Assembly: GCA_003326205.1 (NCBI GenBank)
Contig: LWTK01000051.1
Coordinates: 1-64,000 of the forward strand
Reading direction: 5' to 3'
DNA length: 64,000 bases
Origin: Nostoc sp. ATCC 43529
GTDB taxonomy: Bacteria > Cyanobacteriota > Cyanobacteriia > Cyanobacteriales > Nostocaceae
Shown: piece after piece, positions 53,058 to 62,157 of the stretch
Layout: each line of letters starts with the position of its first letter
How positions within the stretch are numbered: the stretch's first letter is position 1
Notes under the pieces: generated by a model
The model's database searches: none
The model's input: only the letters and a program-made list of their open reading frames with translations
What the model was told of the DNA's origin: nothing
Position numbers and translations under genes: made by a program

Positions 53058-53121
53058 ATTGGGCATTGGGCATTGGTGAGGCCTAGCGCTGGGTTAACGC
53101 GAATTCGATGTACAGGATTTT

Positions 53122-53226
53122 GACCTCACCCCCACCCCTCTCCTTGAAGGAGAGGGGAGCAAAAAGCCTAATTTTTCGTTACTCCTCCCTCTCCTCGCAG
53201 GAGAGGGAGGTTGGGTGGGTGAGGTC
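53122..53226. mobile_element. MITE-like element with gacctcaccc ends
   Basis: Ends gacctcaccc / gggtgaggtc are inverted; inner hairpins cccctctccttgaaggagagggg and ccctctcctcgcaggagaggg sit side by side. It shares the ccctctcc/gagaggg theme with the middle of 39881-40116. Confidence 0.75.
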
Positions 53227-53275
53227 TATAGTCCGCTACGCAGATATCTTTTTGACTGAATTGCAGCAACACACG

Positions 53276-53303
53276 GTAGGGTAGCACAGCTGTGCTACCC
53301 TAC
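53276..53303. repeat. Perfect 28-bp palindrome centred on CAGCTG
   Basis: gtagggtagcacagctgtgc (followed by taccctac) is its own reverse complement. A relative of the gtaggggcgcacagctgt arms elsewhere in the window. Confidence 0.85.
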
Positions 53304-53919
53304 AAATGTATCAAAAGCTATTAAAATTTAGATTTATTACTATCAGGAAAAATTCGGTAGATTTATGCTATCTTTATCAGGTTTAAGAAAAATCACTGAG
53401 TAATTAAAGTCTAAATAAAGAATTGATTTGAGCGATCGCTATTTTTACAGAGTCTTATATTCTAGAGATTAAAGCACTTCCAAAAAGATAAAACACAAGA
53501 GTGAACTAGTTTTGTTAAATTTATCGACATCAGCAACACCCGAACATAATTAAACATAGATATAGATTCAACAGGTAATTTTTCTCTACACATTAGCATC
53601 GCTACTTAAATCTCGATTACCCAAGAATCTTTATCACAATTTTGGTTGTAATTAAGCATAAGCTTTCAAACCATTATCTCCACAGGTAGCTTTAGTTTTA
53701 GATAGAGGTTAAATGTAATAATTCAAAATCTAGAATCGAGAAGACTAGAAAATTAAGAATTCATAACACGATGAATTTTCTAATTATTCTGGATTGTGAC
53801 TGTTGACTCCTGAATTATTACATATAAATGACTATCTCTCACATAATTACGAATTAGCTTGATAGTTTTTCATAACGCCTCGCCTCAGCAATTCACTCTT
53901 GTATAAACCCAAAGACATC

Positions 53920-54636
53920 ATGACAACTTCAATAATTCCAAATCTAGAGAATTTTTATGATGTAACTCAGCAAAACCAAAATCATTACTCTAGATCCTGC
54001 ACATTACTGTGGCGACGGGGTAAACTGTTGGTGAAGCCGCCAGGACAAGTTAAATTACCATATTTGCCTTCATTAAATAATCAGCGATCGCTAGTAGAAT
54101 GCTTAAAACATTCTCCTATAAATTTAGTGAGTATAGATGCCAAACTGGGTGAAGATTTGCTACAGTTTTGGGCGGATGCCTGCGAACAAGCTCATAAACC
54201 AATATTCTTACGCATATCCCCTAGCAATAAACAGCTAAAACAAGGCAATCAAAACTGGAGATGGTTACAGCGAATAATTGATTGGATTGTTGCTTTTTCA
54301 TTGCTGTTATTCCTCAGTCCAGTTATTCTGGGATTGATTGTATTGCTGCAATTTTATTCGCCAGAGTCACTTTTTTGTCATGAATGGCGTGTTGGAGAAA
54401 AAGGTAGACTTTTTCGAGCTGTTAAATTTTCTACGACCCCAAACCACAACATCACACTGCTAGGGCGTTGGATGCATAAATACAGCCTCAACAATCTGCC
54501 ATTGTTATTTAATGTACTGCGCGGTGATATGAGTTTGATGGGATCTCGTTCTTGGACATTAGCAGATGCGATACAACTAGTTGAAGAAGAATTCAGAATT
54601 CAGAATACAGAATTCAGAAATTTATCTTTACTTTAA
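53920..54636 (+). CDS. hepC: HepC-like initiating sugar transferase
   Basis: A ~238-residue protein with a divergent N-terminal half (about 1-110) and a bacterial sugar-transferase domain (WecA/PglC/'bac_transf' type). The hydrophobic anchor is RIIDWIVAFSLLLFLSPVIL (start of the domain), then RVGEKGRLFRAVKF, LGRWMHKYSLNNLPLLFNVLRG and DMSLMGSR. Such enzymes load the first sugar phosphate onto the lipid carrier. The gene lies directly before hepA, as in Anabaena. The last ~15 residues (EEEFRIQNTEFRN) come from cagaatt heptamers, so the tail is repeat-derived. ATG 53920 is used. Confidence 0.85.
   Translation: MTTSIIPNLENFYDVTQQNQNHYSRSCTLLWRRGKLLVKPPGQVKLPYLPSLNNQRSLVECLKHSPINLVSIDAKLGEDLLQFWADACEQAHKPIFLRISPSNKQLKQGNQNWRWLQRIIDWIVAFSLLLFLSPVILGLIVLLQFYSPESLFCHEWRVGEKGRLFRAVKFSTTPNHNITLLGRWMHKYSLNNLPLLFNVLRGDMSLMGSRSWTLADAIQLVEEEFRIQNTEFRNLSLL
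54590..54619. repeat. AATTCAG heptamers within the 3' end of hepC
   Basis: Four 7-bp units aattcag/aatacag run through the last hepC codons, before its TAA at 54634-54636. Confidence 0.85.
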
Positions 54637-54650
54637 TTTATAGTTTAATC

Positions 54651-54735
54651 GTCAGAATTCAGAAGAGTTTGATATCCAATTTGAATAAGATTATCACTTA
54701 TTAACTTATCAATAATTCTGAATTCTGACTTTTTT
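54651..54735 (+). terminator. Terminator-like hairpin between hepC and hepA
   Basis: Perfect 14-bp arms gtcagaattcagaa (54651-54664) and ttctgaattctgac (54716-54729), followed by tttttt (54730-54735). The 51-base loop is long. The arms are made of heptamer-repeat sequence. It would separate hepC and hepA transcripts. Confidence 0.65.
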
Positions 54736-54762
54736 CATGCCAAATTCTCGTTAGAAAAGTCC

Positions 54763-56604
54763 ATGATTTTGAAACTTTCTCAAACAATCAGCAATCTGCT
54801 CAAAGCTACCAAGTTTTGGCAGGAGAACTATTTGATATTAAGAGAAGTCGCACACTTCCGCAAAATTGCAATTTTAGCTGTAGTTTTTTCAATTTTAGCA
54901 GCAGCATTTGAAGGTATAAGTATTGGCTTCTTACTTTCATTTTTGCAAAGCTTAACTACTCCTAACGCTCAACCTGTCCAGACAGGAATAGATTTGTTTG
55001 ATGTTTGGATTTTGGGAACTAAGACATCAGCAATTAATCGGCTGTATCGCGTATCTCTATTAATTTTGTTGAGTACTTGGTTACGTGCTACCTTTAATTA
55101 CTTTTCCCAAGTCTACACAGAATTATCTCAAGTACATCTTGCAGATCGGTTACGCAAGCAAATTTTTGAACAGTTACAAGCCTTATCACTTAGTTACTTT
55201 GCCAAAACTCGTGCAGGGGAACTAATTAACACAATTACCACAGAAATTGACAGAATTAGACAAGGTTTTAGTGCCGCAGCTTTTTTATTTACTAGAGGGC
55301 TAACAACTTTTGTTTACTTAACATCAATGTTCTTGATTTCATGGCAATTAACTTTGATTTCAGCATTACTATTTACACTTTTAGGTGTAGGGTTATCGAA
55401 TTTAAATGCCAGAGTCAGAGAATCAAGTTTTGGCGTCACAAATGCTAATTCTAATTTTACATCAACAGCCGTAGAATTTATTAATGGCATTCGCACTGTT
55501 CACTCCTATGGCACTCAAGAATTTGAGCGCCAACGTTACTATAAAGCTAGCGATAAAGTAGTAAGTACTACAACTAAAGTTGTCTTCACTTGGACACTTG
55601 TTAAACCAATTGCCGAGGGAGTAGCTACTACGGTATTGGTGGGAATGATTATTTTGGCATTCACTAGCCTGGTTAGTAATGGAACGCTGCAAGTAGCTTC
55701 TTTGCTAACATTTTTCTTTGTGCTATTTCGTTTTATCCCATTTGTTCAAGATATTAATGGCACGAGAGCATTTCTCAGTACTTTACATGGTTCCGCAAGC
55801 AACATTAAAAATCTTCTCACAACTGATGACAAGAATTATTTTCAGAATGGACATATTAAATTTAAAGGTTTGCAAACGTCAATTAATTTAGTAGGTGTAG
55901 ATTTTGGTTACGACGATGAAAATTTAGTACTGCATAATATTACCCTAACCATTGAAAAGGGAAAAATGACGGCATTAGTCGGAGCTTCTGGGGCTGGTAA
56001 AACAACCCTTGCTGATTTAATTCCCCGATTTTATAATGCTACAGAGGGAAATGTTTATATCGATGAAACTGATATACGACTGTTTGAAATAAATTCTCTA
56101 CGTTCCAAAATAGCAGTTGTTAGTCAGGATACTTTTATTTTCAATACTACTGTTTGGCAAAACATTGCTTATGGAACTCCAGAAGCTACCAACGAGCAAA
56201 TTCAAGAAGCTGCTAAATTAGCGAATGCACTAGAATTTATTTTAGAAATGCCTCAGGGTTTTAATACCCAATTAGGAGATAGGGGTGTTAGATTATCTGG
56301 AGGACAAAGACAGCGAATTGCGATTGCGCGGGCGCTACTACGGAACCCAGAAATTTTGATTTTAGATGAAGCAACTAGCGCCTTAGATTCTCTATCTGAA
56401 CGCTTAATTCAAGACTCATTAGAAAAGCTATCTGTTGGGAGAACAGTAATTGCGATCGCTCACCGTCTTTCTACTATTTCTAAAGCCGATAAAGTCGTGG
56501 TTTTGGAAGCAGGAAGAATAGTAGAACAAGGCAAGTATGAAGAATTACTCGGACGCCAAGGCAAGCTTTGGGAATATCACCAGATGCAATACTATAATTC
56601 GTAA
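54763..56604 (+). CDS. hepA: HepA, ABC exporter of heterocyst envelope polysaccharide
   Basis: A 613-residue half-size ABC exporter (MsbA-like) with six membrane helices in the first ~340 residues, including AILAVVFSILAAAFEGISIG near the start. The ABC domain has Walker A GASGAGKTT (K413), signature RLSGGQRQRIAIARAL, Walker B ILILDEATSALDS and H-loop AIAHRLS. Length and context match HepA of Anabaena, needed to deposit the polysaccharide layer of heterocysts; mutants cannot fix nitrogen in air. Expression in Anabaena is induced during differentiation. The hairpin upstream and the ~125-bp leader are consistent with its own promoter. Confidence 0.9.
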   Translation: MILKLSQTISNLLKATKFWQENYLILREVAHFRKIAILAVVFSILAAAFEGISIGFLLSFLQSLTTPNAQPVQTGIDLFDVWILGTKTSAINRLYRVSLLILLSTWLRATFNYFSQVYTELSQVHLADRLRKQIFEQLQALSLSYFAKTRAGELINTITTEIDRIRQGFSAAAFLFTRGLTTFVYLTSMFLISWQLTLISALLFTLLGVGLSNLNARVRESSFGVTNANSNFTSTAVEFINGIRTVHSYGTQEFERQRYYKASDKVVSTTTKVVFTWTLVKPIAEGVATTVLVGMIILAFTSLVSNGTLQVASLLTFFFVLFRFIPFVQDINGTRAFLSTLHGSASNIKNLLTTDDKNYFQNGHIKFKGLQTSINLVGVDFGYDDENLVLHNITLTIEKGKMTALVGASGAGKTTLADLIPRFYNATEGNVYIDETDIRLFEINSLRSKIAVVSQDTFIFNTTVWQNIAYGTPEATNEQIQEAAKLANALEFILEMPQGFNTQLGDRGVRLSGGQRQRIAIARALLRNPEILILDEATSALDSLSERLIQDSLEKLSVGRTVIAIAHRLSTISKADKVVVLEAGRIVEQGKYEELLGRQGKLWEYHQMQYYNS

Positions 56605-56652
56605 TTTTTAATTTGTAATTCGTAATTTGTAATTTACGAATTACGAATTTAC
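56596..56652. repeat. TAATTCG/TAATTTG heptamers, inverted
   Basis: Short units gtaattt/gtaattc follow the hepA stop, then the complement ttacgaattacgaattt. The halves can pair; probable transcript end. Confidence 0.6.
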
Positions 56653-56740
56653 AAGATTTTTCAACTATCCAAATCCCGTTATTGGTGGATTATTCTGAAT
56701 CCTTCTAACTCTTATTTATAGTTTTAACGAGGAAAAGTTA

Positions 56741-57580
56741 ATGGTAAATATAGGCTACCACACTGCTAAATTCCAAGGTAAATGTAATCGCTATCTATAT
56801 AAAGCAGCCCTTTCTCAAATTGTCAGCATCCCGATTAAACAAACTCGCCAAGTTCCCATAAGTGTCTACGCCTTCTCATGCGAACGCGATTTGCCAGAAC
56901 AAGTGGCAAGTATTCGCACATTCATTCGTCATGTAGGCATTCCAGATACATTCACTGTAATTTCTGACGGCAGTTACACTAATTCTAGTTGTAATTTAAT
57001 CCGTCGCATCCATCCCTGCGTTCAGGTAGTACCTTTACAAAAGTTCCTGAGAACGGATTTACCTCAATGTGTTCTTGATTATGCTCAACTGCATCCACTT
57101 GGCAAAAAATTATCGGCATTAATGTCAATTCCTATTAATGGAACTACGATTTATACTGATTCAGATATTTTATTTTTTCCCGGCAGCATTGACTTAATTA
57201 ATTTAAGTAATGGTGACGGAAAATACTCTCTTTATCTACCTGATTGTTCTATGTCACTAGACAACCGAATTATCTATGATGATTTTGAAAAATTAAATCC
57301 AGTAAATGCCGGATTTATATTATTTAGGCATGAATTTGACTGGAATTTTGCTATCGAACGTTTAGGAAATCTCCAAGAACATCCTAGTTATTTTACCGAA
57401 CAAACAATTGTACATCTGGCAATGCATGACAATCATGGCCAGCCTTTATGCTCAAAGAAATATGTTCTGAATGTAGAAGATCAGTTCATATATCAAGATA
57501 AATCTGCAAGTAAAAACATTGCTATTAGGCATTATGTTAACGATGTAAGACACAAATTTTGGTTTAATGTCGGCAAATAA
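56741..57580 (+). CDS. Hypothetical GT-A-fold glycosyltransferase-like protein
   Basis: A 279-residue protein with a likely glycosyltransferase fold: IYTDSDILFFPG is a DxD-type metal site. VYAFSCERDLPEQVASIRT resembles the nucleotide-binding strand of GT-A enzymes, and NPVNAGFILFRHEFDW resembles acceptor-site loops. I do not know a named family for it. A homologue occurs in the Anabaena HEP island after hepA. ATG with gaggaaaag upstream. Probably one of the HEP assembly transferases. Confidence 0.75.
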   Translation: MVNIGYHTAKFQGKCNRYLYKAALSQIVSIPIKQTRQVPISVYAFSCERDLPEQVASIRTFIRHVGIPDTFTVISDGSYTNSSCNLIRRIHPCVQVVPLQKFLRTDLPQCVLDYAQLHPLGKKLSALMSIPINGTTIYTDSDILFFPGSIDLINLSNGDGKYSLYLPDCSMSLDNRIIYDDFEKLNPVNAGFILFRHEFDWNFAIERLGNLQEHPSYFTEQTIVHLAMHDNHGQPLCSKKYVLNVEDQFIYQDKSASKNIAIRHYVNDVRHKFWFNVGK

Positions 57581-57639
57581 GCTGATGAAGTAAAGGCTAT
57601 AAATATACAAGCAATAGAATTAGAATAACGCAGTAATTA

Positions 57640-58836
57640 ATGTCTAAAATAATTAATAATTTCAAGCATAAAGCTAAACAACTGCACATGGAAAGGTTTG
57701 GAGAAAACCTGATTTACCAATGCTCTAGTTTTGAAGTTGGTGAAGGCGGAGGTGTTGAAACTTATTTAGGTTCTTTGTTTGAACATCGTTCACCTGATAT
57801 TAGCGATCGCGTGATAAAATCCCTCAAAAATATTGACCAAAGCCAGTTTAAATTACTACATCTCCACAGCCCAGATTTACTATTGCAGCTTACAGGTGAA
57901 TGTCCTACAATTTTCAGCGTTCATAACCACTCACTTTATTGTCCTAGCGGTACAAAGTATTTAGCTGGACAGCGAACAATCTGCGATCGCAACTTTTCCT
58001 ACCTGGGATGTACCTGGGGTAAATTAGTAGATAAATGTGGTAGCCGTAAACCATTAAGAACTGTCAGGGAGATTCAAGGTACTCAACAGTTTTTAGATGT
58101 TTTAAAAAAGATAAAAGTTACTTTTATTGCTAATAGCGAATATGTGCGTCAACAGTTAATTAAAAATGGCATACCAGCCGAACAAACTGTAACAGTACAT
58201 TGTGGTATTTCTCTCCCGCAAACACCGACTGAACCCTTAAGTTTAGAAGTCCACCAAAATCAGAGAATTTTGTTTGTTGGTCGGATTGTTTCTGATAAAG
58301 GTTTGGAATGGTTAATTAAAACCTTAATACATACAAACCCACGAATTCAACTTGATATTGCAGGTGATGGATGGGAACGACCCCGGTTAGAAAAGTTAGC
58401 AAATACCTTAGGATTGAATCACCGCATTACTTGGCATGGTTGGTGCGATCGCCATAAAATAAATCAGCTATATCAACAGTGTTTTGCAGTCATTTTTCCC
58501 AGTGTTTGGCCTGAACCTGCCGGTCTTGTAACCCTCGAAGCTTATGCTCGTTATCGTCCTGTAATTGGTAGTGCAGTCGGAGGAATACCCGAACATTTAC
58601 GAGATGGAGAAACGGGTATTCTTGTTCCTGGTAATGATATTAAACAACTGTCCCAAGCTATTAATTATTTGTCTACAGATTATCAAAAAAGTAGAGACAT
58701 GGGCGTACAAGGTCATGCTTTATTGATGAGAGAATTTACAATGAATTGCCATGTAAATAATCTCCGAACAATTTATGCAAAAACAATAGCCGAATTTGAT
58801 TATCCAGGGAAAAAGTTATATCAAACCCCTCAATAA
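57640..58836 (+). CDS. Family 4 glycosyltransferase
   Basis: A 398-residue GT4 enzyme with GGGVETYLGSLF at the N-terminal loop and IFSVHNHSLYCPSGTKYL. A cysteine-rich stretch (CDRNFSYLGCTWGKLVDKCG) in this region is typical of a subset of GT4 enzymes. The C-terminal domain has ILFVGRIVSDKGLEWL and the E-x7-E region FPSVWPEPAGLVTLEAYARY. It adds a sugar in the cytosol. ATG 57640 follows a weak ribosome site; the next gene starts 16 bp after the stop. Confidence 0.92.
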   Translation: MSKIINNFKHKAKQLHMERFGENLIYQCSSFEVGEGGGVETYLGSLFEHRSPDISDRVIKSLKNIDQSQFKLLHLHSPDLLLQLTGECPTIFSVHNHSLYCPSGTKYLAGQRTICDRNFSYLGCTWGKLVDKCGSRKPLRTVREIQGTQQFLDVLKKIKVTFIANSEYVRQQLIKNGIPAEQTVTVHCGISLPQTPTEPLSLEVHQNQRILFVGRIVSDKGLEWLIKTLIHTNPRIQLDIAGDGWERPRLEKLANTLGLNHRITWHGWCDRHKINQLYQQCFAVIFPSVWPEPAGLVTLEAYARYRPVIGSAVGGIPEHLRDGETGILVPGNDIKQLSQAINYLSTDYQKSRDMGVQGHALLMREFTMNCHVNNLRTIYAKTIAEFDYPGKKLYQTPQ

Positions 58837-58852
58837 ACTAACAGAGAATAAT

Positions 58853-59836
58853 ATGTCATTGCATCAACAACCATTAGTCAGCGTTATTATACCTACTTAT
58901 AATAGACCAGAGTATCTTAAGCAAGCGATCGCTAGTGCTGTTCAACAAAGTTATCAAAACATTGAAATTATTGTTTCTGATAATTGCAGCCCAGAAAATC
59001 CCCAAGCCATTGTCGAATCTTTTAATGATTCACGCATTCGATTTTGGCGACACGAACAAAACGTCGGTATGCTTGCTAATCAGCAACACGCTTTCAAAAT
59101 GGCGCAAGGTCAATATGTTGCTAGCCTCCATGACGATGATATGTGGAATCAAGACTTTTTAGCAAAGCTTGTACCACCATTAGAAGAAAATTCTGACTTA
59201 ATTATCGCGTTTTGCGACCAATATATCATAGATGCAAATGGCATAATTAATAATATTGGAACTGAAGAAAATACTCGTGGTTTTAAACGTGACAAACTAG
59301 CACCAGGAATTCATCAATCTTTCTGTAAAATTGGGTTAATAGATAAAAGTATACCCACTGCTGCATCTTGCGTAATTCGCAATAACTTTATTGATTGGGA
59401 TAGTATTCCCTCAGAAGTTGGTGGGATGTGGGATTTATATTTAACTTACCTTTGCTGTATATCTGGTCGTGGTGCTTACTATTATCCAGAAAGATTGACA
59501 CGATATCGTGCCCACGAACAAACTGATACCATGCTCAGTGGTAGTCGAGATGTACAGGCAAAAATTCGCAAAGCTAAAAGTGAAATGTTTTGCTATGAAG
59601 TCTTTATGAAAGACTCTCGTTTACAAGAATTTAGAACACACTTTCAACAAAAATGGTTGGAAGCAAATACTACATTGGGAATTGGTTTGTTGCGAAGTGA
59701 AGAAGTAGCCGCAGCACGTCCTTATTTTTGGCAGGCGTTGAGAAAACAAAAATTTAATTTGCGAACTCTAGTGGCGCTGACTCTCAGCTTCACTCCACGA
59801 TTTTTCGCAAATAAATTAATAGGAGTATCGAAATAG
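58853..59836 (+). CDS. Family 2 glycosyltransferase
   Basis: A ~327-residue GT2 enzyme: VSVIIPTYNRPEYLKQAI, VSDNCSPENPQ and the DDD motif ASLHDDDMWNQDFL. GGMWDLYLTYLC and RYRAHEQTDTM in the acceptor region are shared with other HEP-type transferases. ATG 58853 is used because the longer frame overlaps the preceding gene's end; aacagaga is a weak ribosome site. It lies 16 bp after the GT4 gene, so the two are co-translated or nearly so. Confidence 0.92.
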   Translation: MSLHQQPLVSVIIPTYNRPEYLKQAIASAVQQSYQNIEIIVSDNCSPENPQAIVESFNDSRIRFWRHEQNVGMLANQQHAFKMAQGQYVASLHDDDMWNQDFLAKLVPPLEENSDLIIAFCDQYIIDANGIINNIGTEENTRGFKRDKLAPGIHQSFCKIGLIDKSIPTAASCVIRNNFIDWDSIPSEVGGMWDLYLTYLCCISGRGAYYYPERLTRYRAHEQTDTMLSGSRDVQAKIRKAKSEMFCYEVFMKDSRLQEFRTHFQQKWLEANTTLGIGLLRSEEVAAARPYFWQALRKQKFNLRTLVALTLSFTPRFFANKLIGVSK

Positions 59837-59878
59837 TATAGTTTCTACATGTGATTTGTAGAAATTATTTTTTAACGA

Positions 59879-59960
59879 ACCGCCAAGGATGCCAAGGACA
59901 CAAAGAAAAGAAAACTCTCCTAAACTCTCTCTGCGCCTCTGCGCCTCTGCGTGAACTTTT
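59879..59960. repeat. CTCTGCGCCTCTGCGTGAA repeat
   Basis: aacgaaccgccaaggatgcc and ctctctgcgcctctgcgcct-type DNA between two transferase genes; same family as 42649-42748. No inverted partner within this copy. Confidence 0.75.
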
Positions 59961-59980
59961 ATTCTTCAAAAACCCAGTGT

Positions 59981-61183
59981 ATGAAACTTTGCATTGTTAC
60001 TCATAAAATAAAAAAAGGTGATGGTCAGGGTCGAGTAAACTACGAAGTTGCTAACGAAGCAATCCGTCGCGGTCATCAACTAACATTATTAGCAAGTGAA
60101 ATCGCACCAGAACTAGAACATAATACTCAAGTTAATTGGGTCAAAATTCCAGTCAAAGGCTATCCCACTGAATTTATACGTAATTTTATATTTGCCCAAA
60201 AAAGTGCAAATTGGTTGCGTCAACATCGCTCAGACATTGATTTAATCAAAATTAATGGCGCGATTAATATGGCTGCTGCTGATGTGAATGCCGTACATTT
60301 CGTTCATAGTTCGTGGTTGCGATCGCCAGTTCATATTTCCCGCAACCGCAGAGATTTATATGGTTTATATCAGTGGCTATTTACTGCTTTTAATGCCCGT
60401 TGGGAAAAACAAGCTTTTCAAAAAGCTAAGGTCGTTGTAGCAGTATCCGAAAAGGTAGCCCAGGAATTAATTAACATTGGTGTACCCCGTTCTCGCATCC
60501 GCGTAATTGTCAATGGAGTAGACCTAGAAGAGTTTACACCTGGTGAAAGCGACCGCCAAAAATTAGGTTTACTAGAAAATGTCACCCTAGCACTGTTCGC
60601 CGGTGACATCCGCACACCCAGGAAGAATTTAGATACAGTCCTACACGCCTTAACTAAAGTTCCTAATCTACATCTAGTAGTGGTAGGTCACATTGAAGGT
60701 AGTCCCTTCCCTCAATTAGCGACTTCCTTGGGGTTAAACGATCACGTGCATTTTATCGGATTTCGTCGTGATATCCCCGAAATTATGCGATCGGTAGATT
60801 TATTTATTTTTCCTTCCCGATATGAAGCTTGTAGCTTGGTATTGTTAGAAGCACTGGCTTCAGGACTGCCAGTAATTACTGCCACAGCTACCGGGGGTGC
60901 AGAGTTAGTAACACCAGAATGTGGCATCGTCTTAACCGACTCAGATGATATCGATGCATTGGCAACAGCATTGATGTCCTTAGTCAGCGAACAATCGCTG
61001 ATGCAACAAATGAGCCAAGCTGCTCGTTCTGTGGCAGAACAACACAGCTGGACTACTATGGCACAAACTTATGTGGATCTATTCGAGGAGTTAAGCAAGA
61101 ATGCGGAACACTGTTCTCATACCGACTTATCGCCGTCCACAAGACCTATCACGCTGCCTTTTGGCGCTACAGGAGCAAACTAA
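59981..61183 (+). CDS. Family 4 glycosyltransferase
   Basis: A ~400-residue GT4 enzyme. The N-terminal KLCIVTHKIKKGDGQGRVNYEV loop, VVAVSEKVAQELINIGV, the GNRRDLYGLYQW-like acceptor-side helix SRNRRDLYGLYQWLF, and the E-x7-E region FPSRYEACSLVLLEALASGLPV are present. ATG 59981 is chosen; the upstream codons are repeat-flanked. The last ~27 residues are encoded in the same DNA as the start of the next gene, so the normal end may be around residue 375 plus an overlap tail. Confidence 0.92.
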   Translation: MKLCIVTHKIKKGDGQGRVNYEVANEAIRRGHQLTLLASEIAPELEHNTQVNWVKIPVKGYPTEFIRNFIFAQKSANWLRQHRSDIDLIKINGAINMAAADVNAVHFVHSSWLRSPVHISRNRRDLYGLYQWLFTAFNARWEKQAFQKAKVVVAVSEKVAQELINIGVPRSRIRVIVNGVDLEEFTPGESDRQKLGLLENVTLALFAGDIRTPRKNLDTVLHALTKVPNLHLVVVGHIEGSPFPQLATSLGLNDHVHFIGFRRDIPEIMRSVDLFIFPSRYEACSLVLLEALASGLPVITATATGGAELVTPECGIVLTDSDDIDALATALMSLVSEQSLMQQMSQAARSVAEQHSWTTMAQTYVDLFEELSKNAEHCSHTDLSPSTRPITLPFGATGAN

Positions 61184-62027
61184 ACCAGCCCATCAGGTGA
61201 TAGTGGTTGTCCGCGATACAGATGCACAAACTTGGGAATTTCTCGCGCAATTCAAAACACACAACTTGCCACTACATATTGTGAAAGTTACACAACCAGG
61301 GGTAGTAGCAGCCCTCAACGCCGGACTGGCACAAGTTGAAGGCGATATTCTTTCCATCACAGATGACGATGCTGCACCCCATCCCGATTGGTTAGAACGT
61401 ATTGCAGCTTACTTTACCTGTGATAGTCGTCTTGGCGGTCTTGGTGGACGTGATTGGATACATCACGGCAACAAATTAGAAGACGAATCTCGCTTGATAG
61501 TTGGTCGATTGCAGTGGTTTGGACGAGTAATTGGCAACCATCATCTGGGAATAGGAGAACCCCGCGAAGTTGATGTTCTCAAAGGCGTAAACATGAGTTT
61601 CCGCAAAGAGGCAATTAGGCAGTTGCGCTTTGACGAACGGATGCGAGGTACAGGAGCGCAAGTACATTTTGAAATGGCATTCACGCTGGCATTAAAGCGA
61701 GCTGGCTGGAAGATAATTTACGACCCTAACATTGCTGTAGAACACTACCCAGCACAACGTTTTGATGAAGATTTGCGAAATAATTTTAATGAAATTGCCT
61801 TGATTAATTTAGTTCATAATGAAACCCTAGTTTTATTAGAACACCTGTCATTTATTCGCCGAATTGTATTTTTATTATGGTCAATATTAGTTGGAACCTG
61901 CGATAGTTTTGGCTTAATCCAATGGCTGAGATTTTTACCCAGCCAAGGACACTTGGCAAGTAAAAAGCTATTGGCATCTTGGCGTGGACGTTGGCAAGGA
62001 TATAAAGAATTTATAATTCAGAATTAA
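61101..62027 (+). CDS. Family 2 glycosyltransferase (overlaps previous gene by 83 nt)
   Basis: A 308-residue GT2 enzyme. TVLIPTYRRPQDLSRCLLAL, VIVVVRDTDAQTW and the metal-binding ITDDDAAPHPDWLER are clear. The catalytic region has FDERMRGTGAQVHFEMAFTL and the C-terminal third holds one hydrophobic segment (RRIVFLLWSILVGTCDSFG) likely in or on the membrane. The start is ATG 61101, inside the previous gene and in another frame, and the conserved TVLIPTYRRP begins at codon 4, so the overlap is real. Confidence 0.92.
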   Translation: MRNTVLIPTYRRPQDLSRCLLALQEQTKPAHQVIVVVRDTDAQTWEFLAQFKTHNLPLHIVKVTQPGVVAALNAGLAQVEGDILSITDDDAAPHPDWLERIAAYFTCDSRLGGLGGRDWIHHGNKLEDESRLIVGRLQWFGRVIGNHHLGIGEPREVDVLKGVNMSFRKEAIRQLRFDERMRGTGAQVHFEMAFTLALKRAGWKIIYDPNIAVEHYPAQRFDEDLRNNFNEIALINLVHNETLVLLEHLSFIRRIVFLLWSILVGTCDSFGLIQWLRFLPSQGHLASKKLLASWRGRWQGYKEFIIQN

Positions 62028-62157
62028 AGAATATAATTGCCAAATTAATTTATAGCTTATTTGTAGTTTGCCAAATATACAAGCTAAACCTAAACGCTAG
62101 GAATCAAAACTATTTAACTTCTGAATTCTGAATTCTGTTGTATAAATCCAAAATTGA

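Larger units (their letters stand above)
53058..53919. other. Long intergenic region upstream of hepC
   Basis: About 860 bp. It includes gggcatt heptamers (53060-53075), an inverted-repeat element with nested ccctctcc hairpins (53122-53226), a perfect 28-bp palindrome (53276-53303) and then ~600 bp of AT-rich DNA. The hepC promoter and its controls should be in the last 300 bp. Confidence 0.5.
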
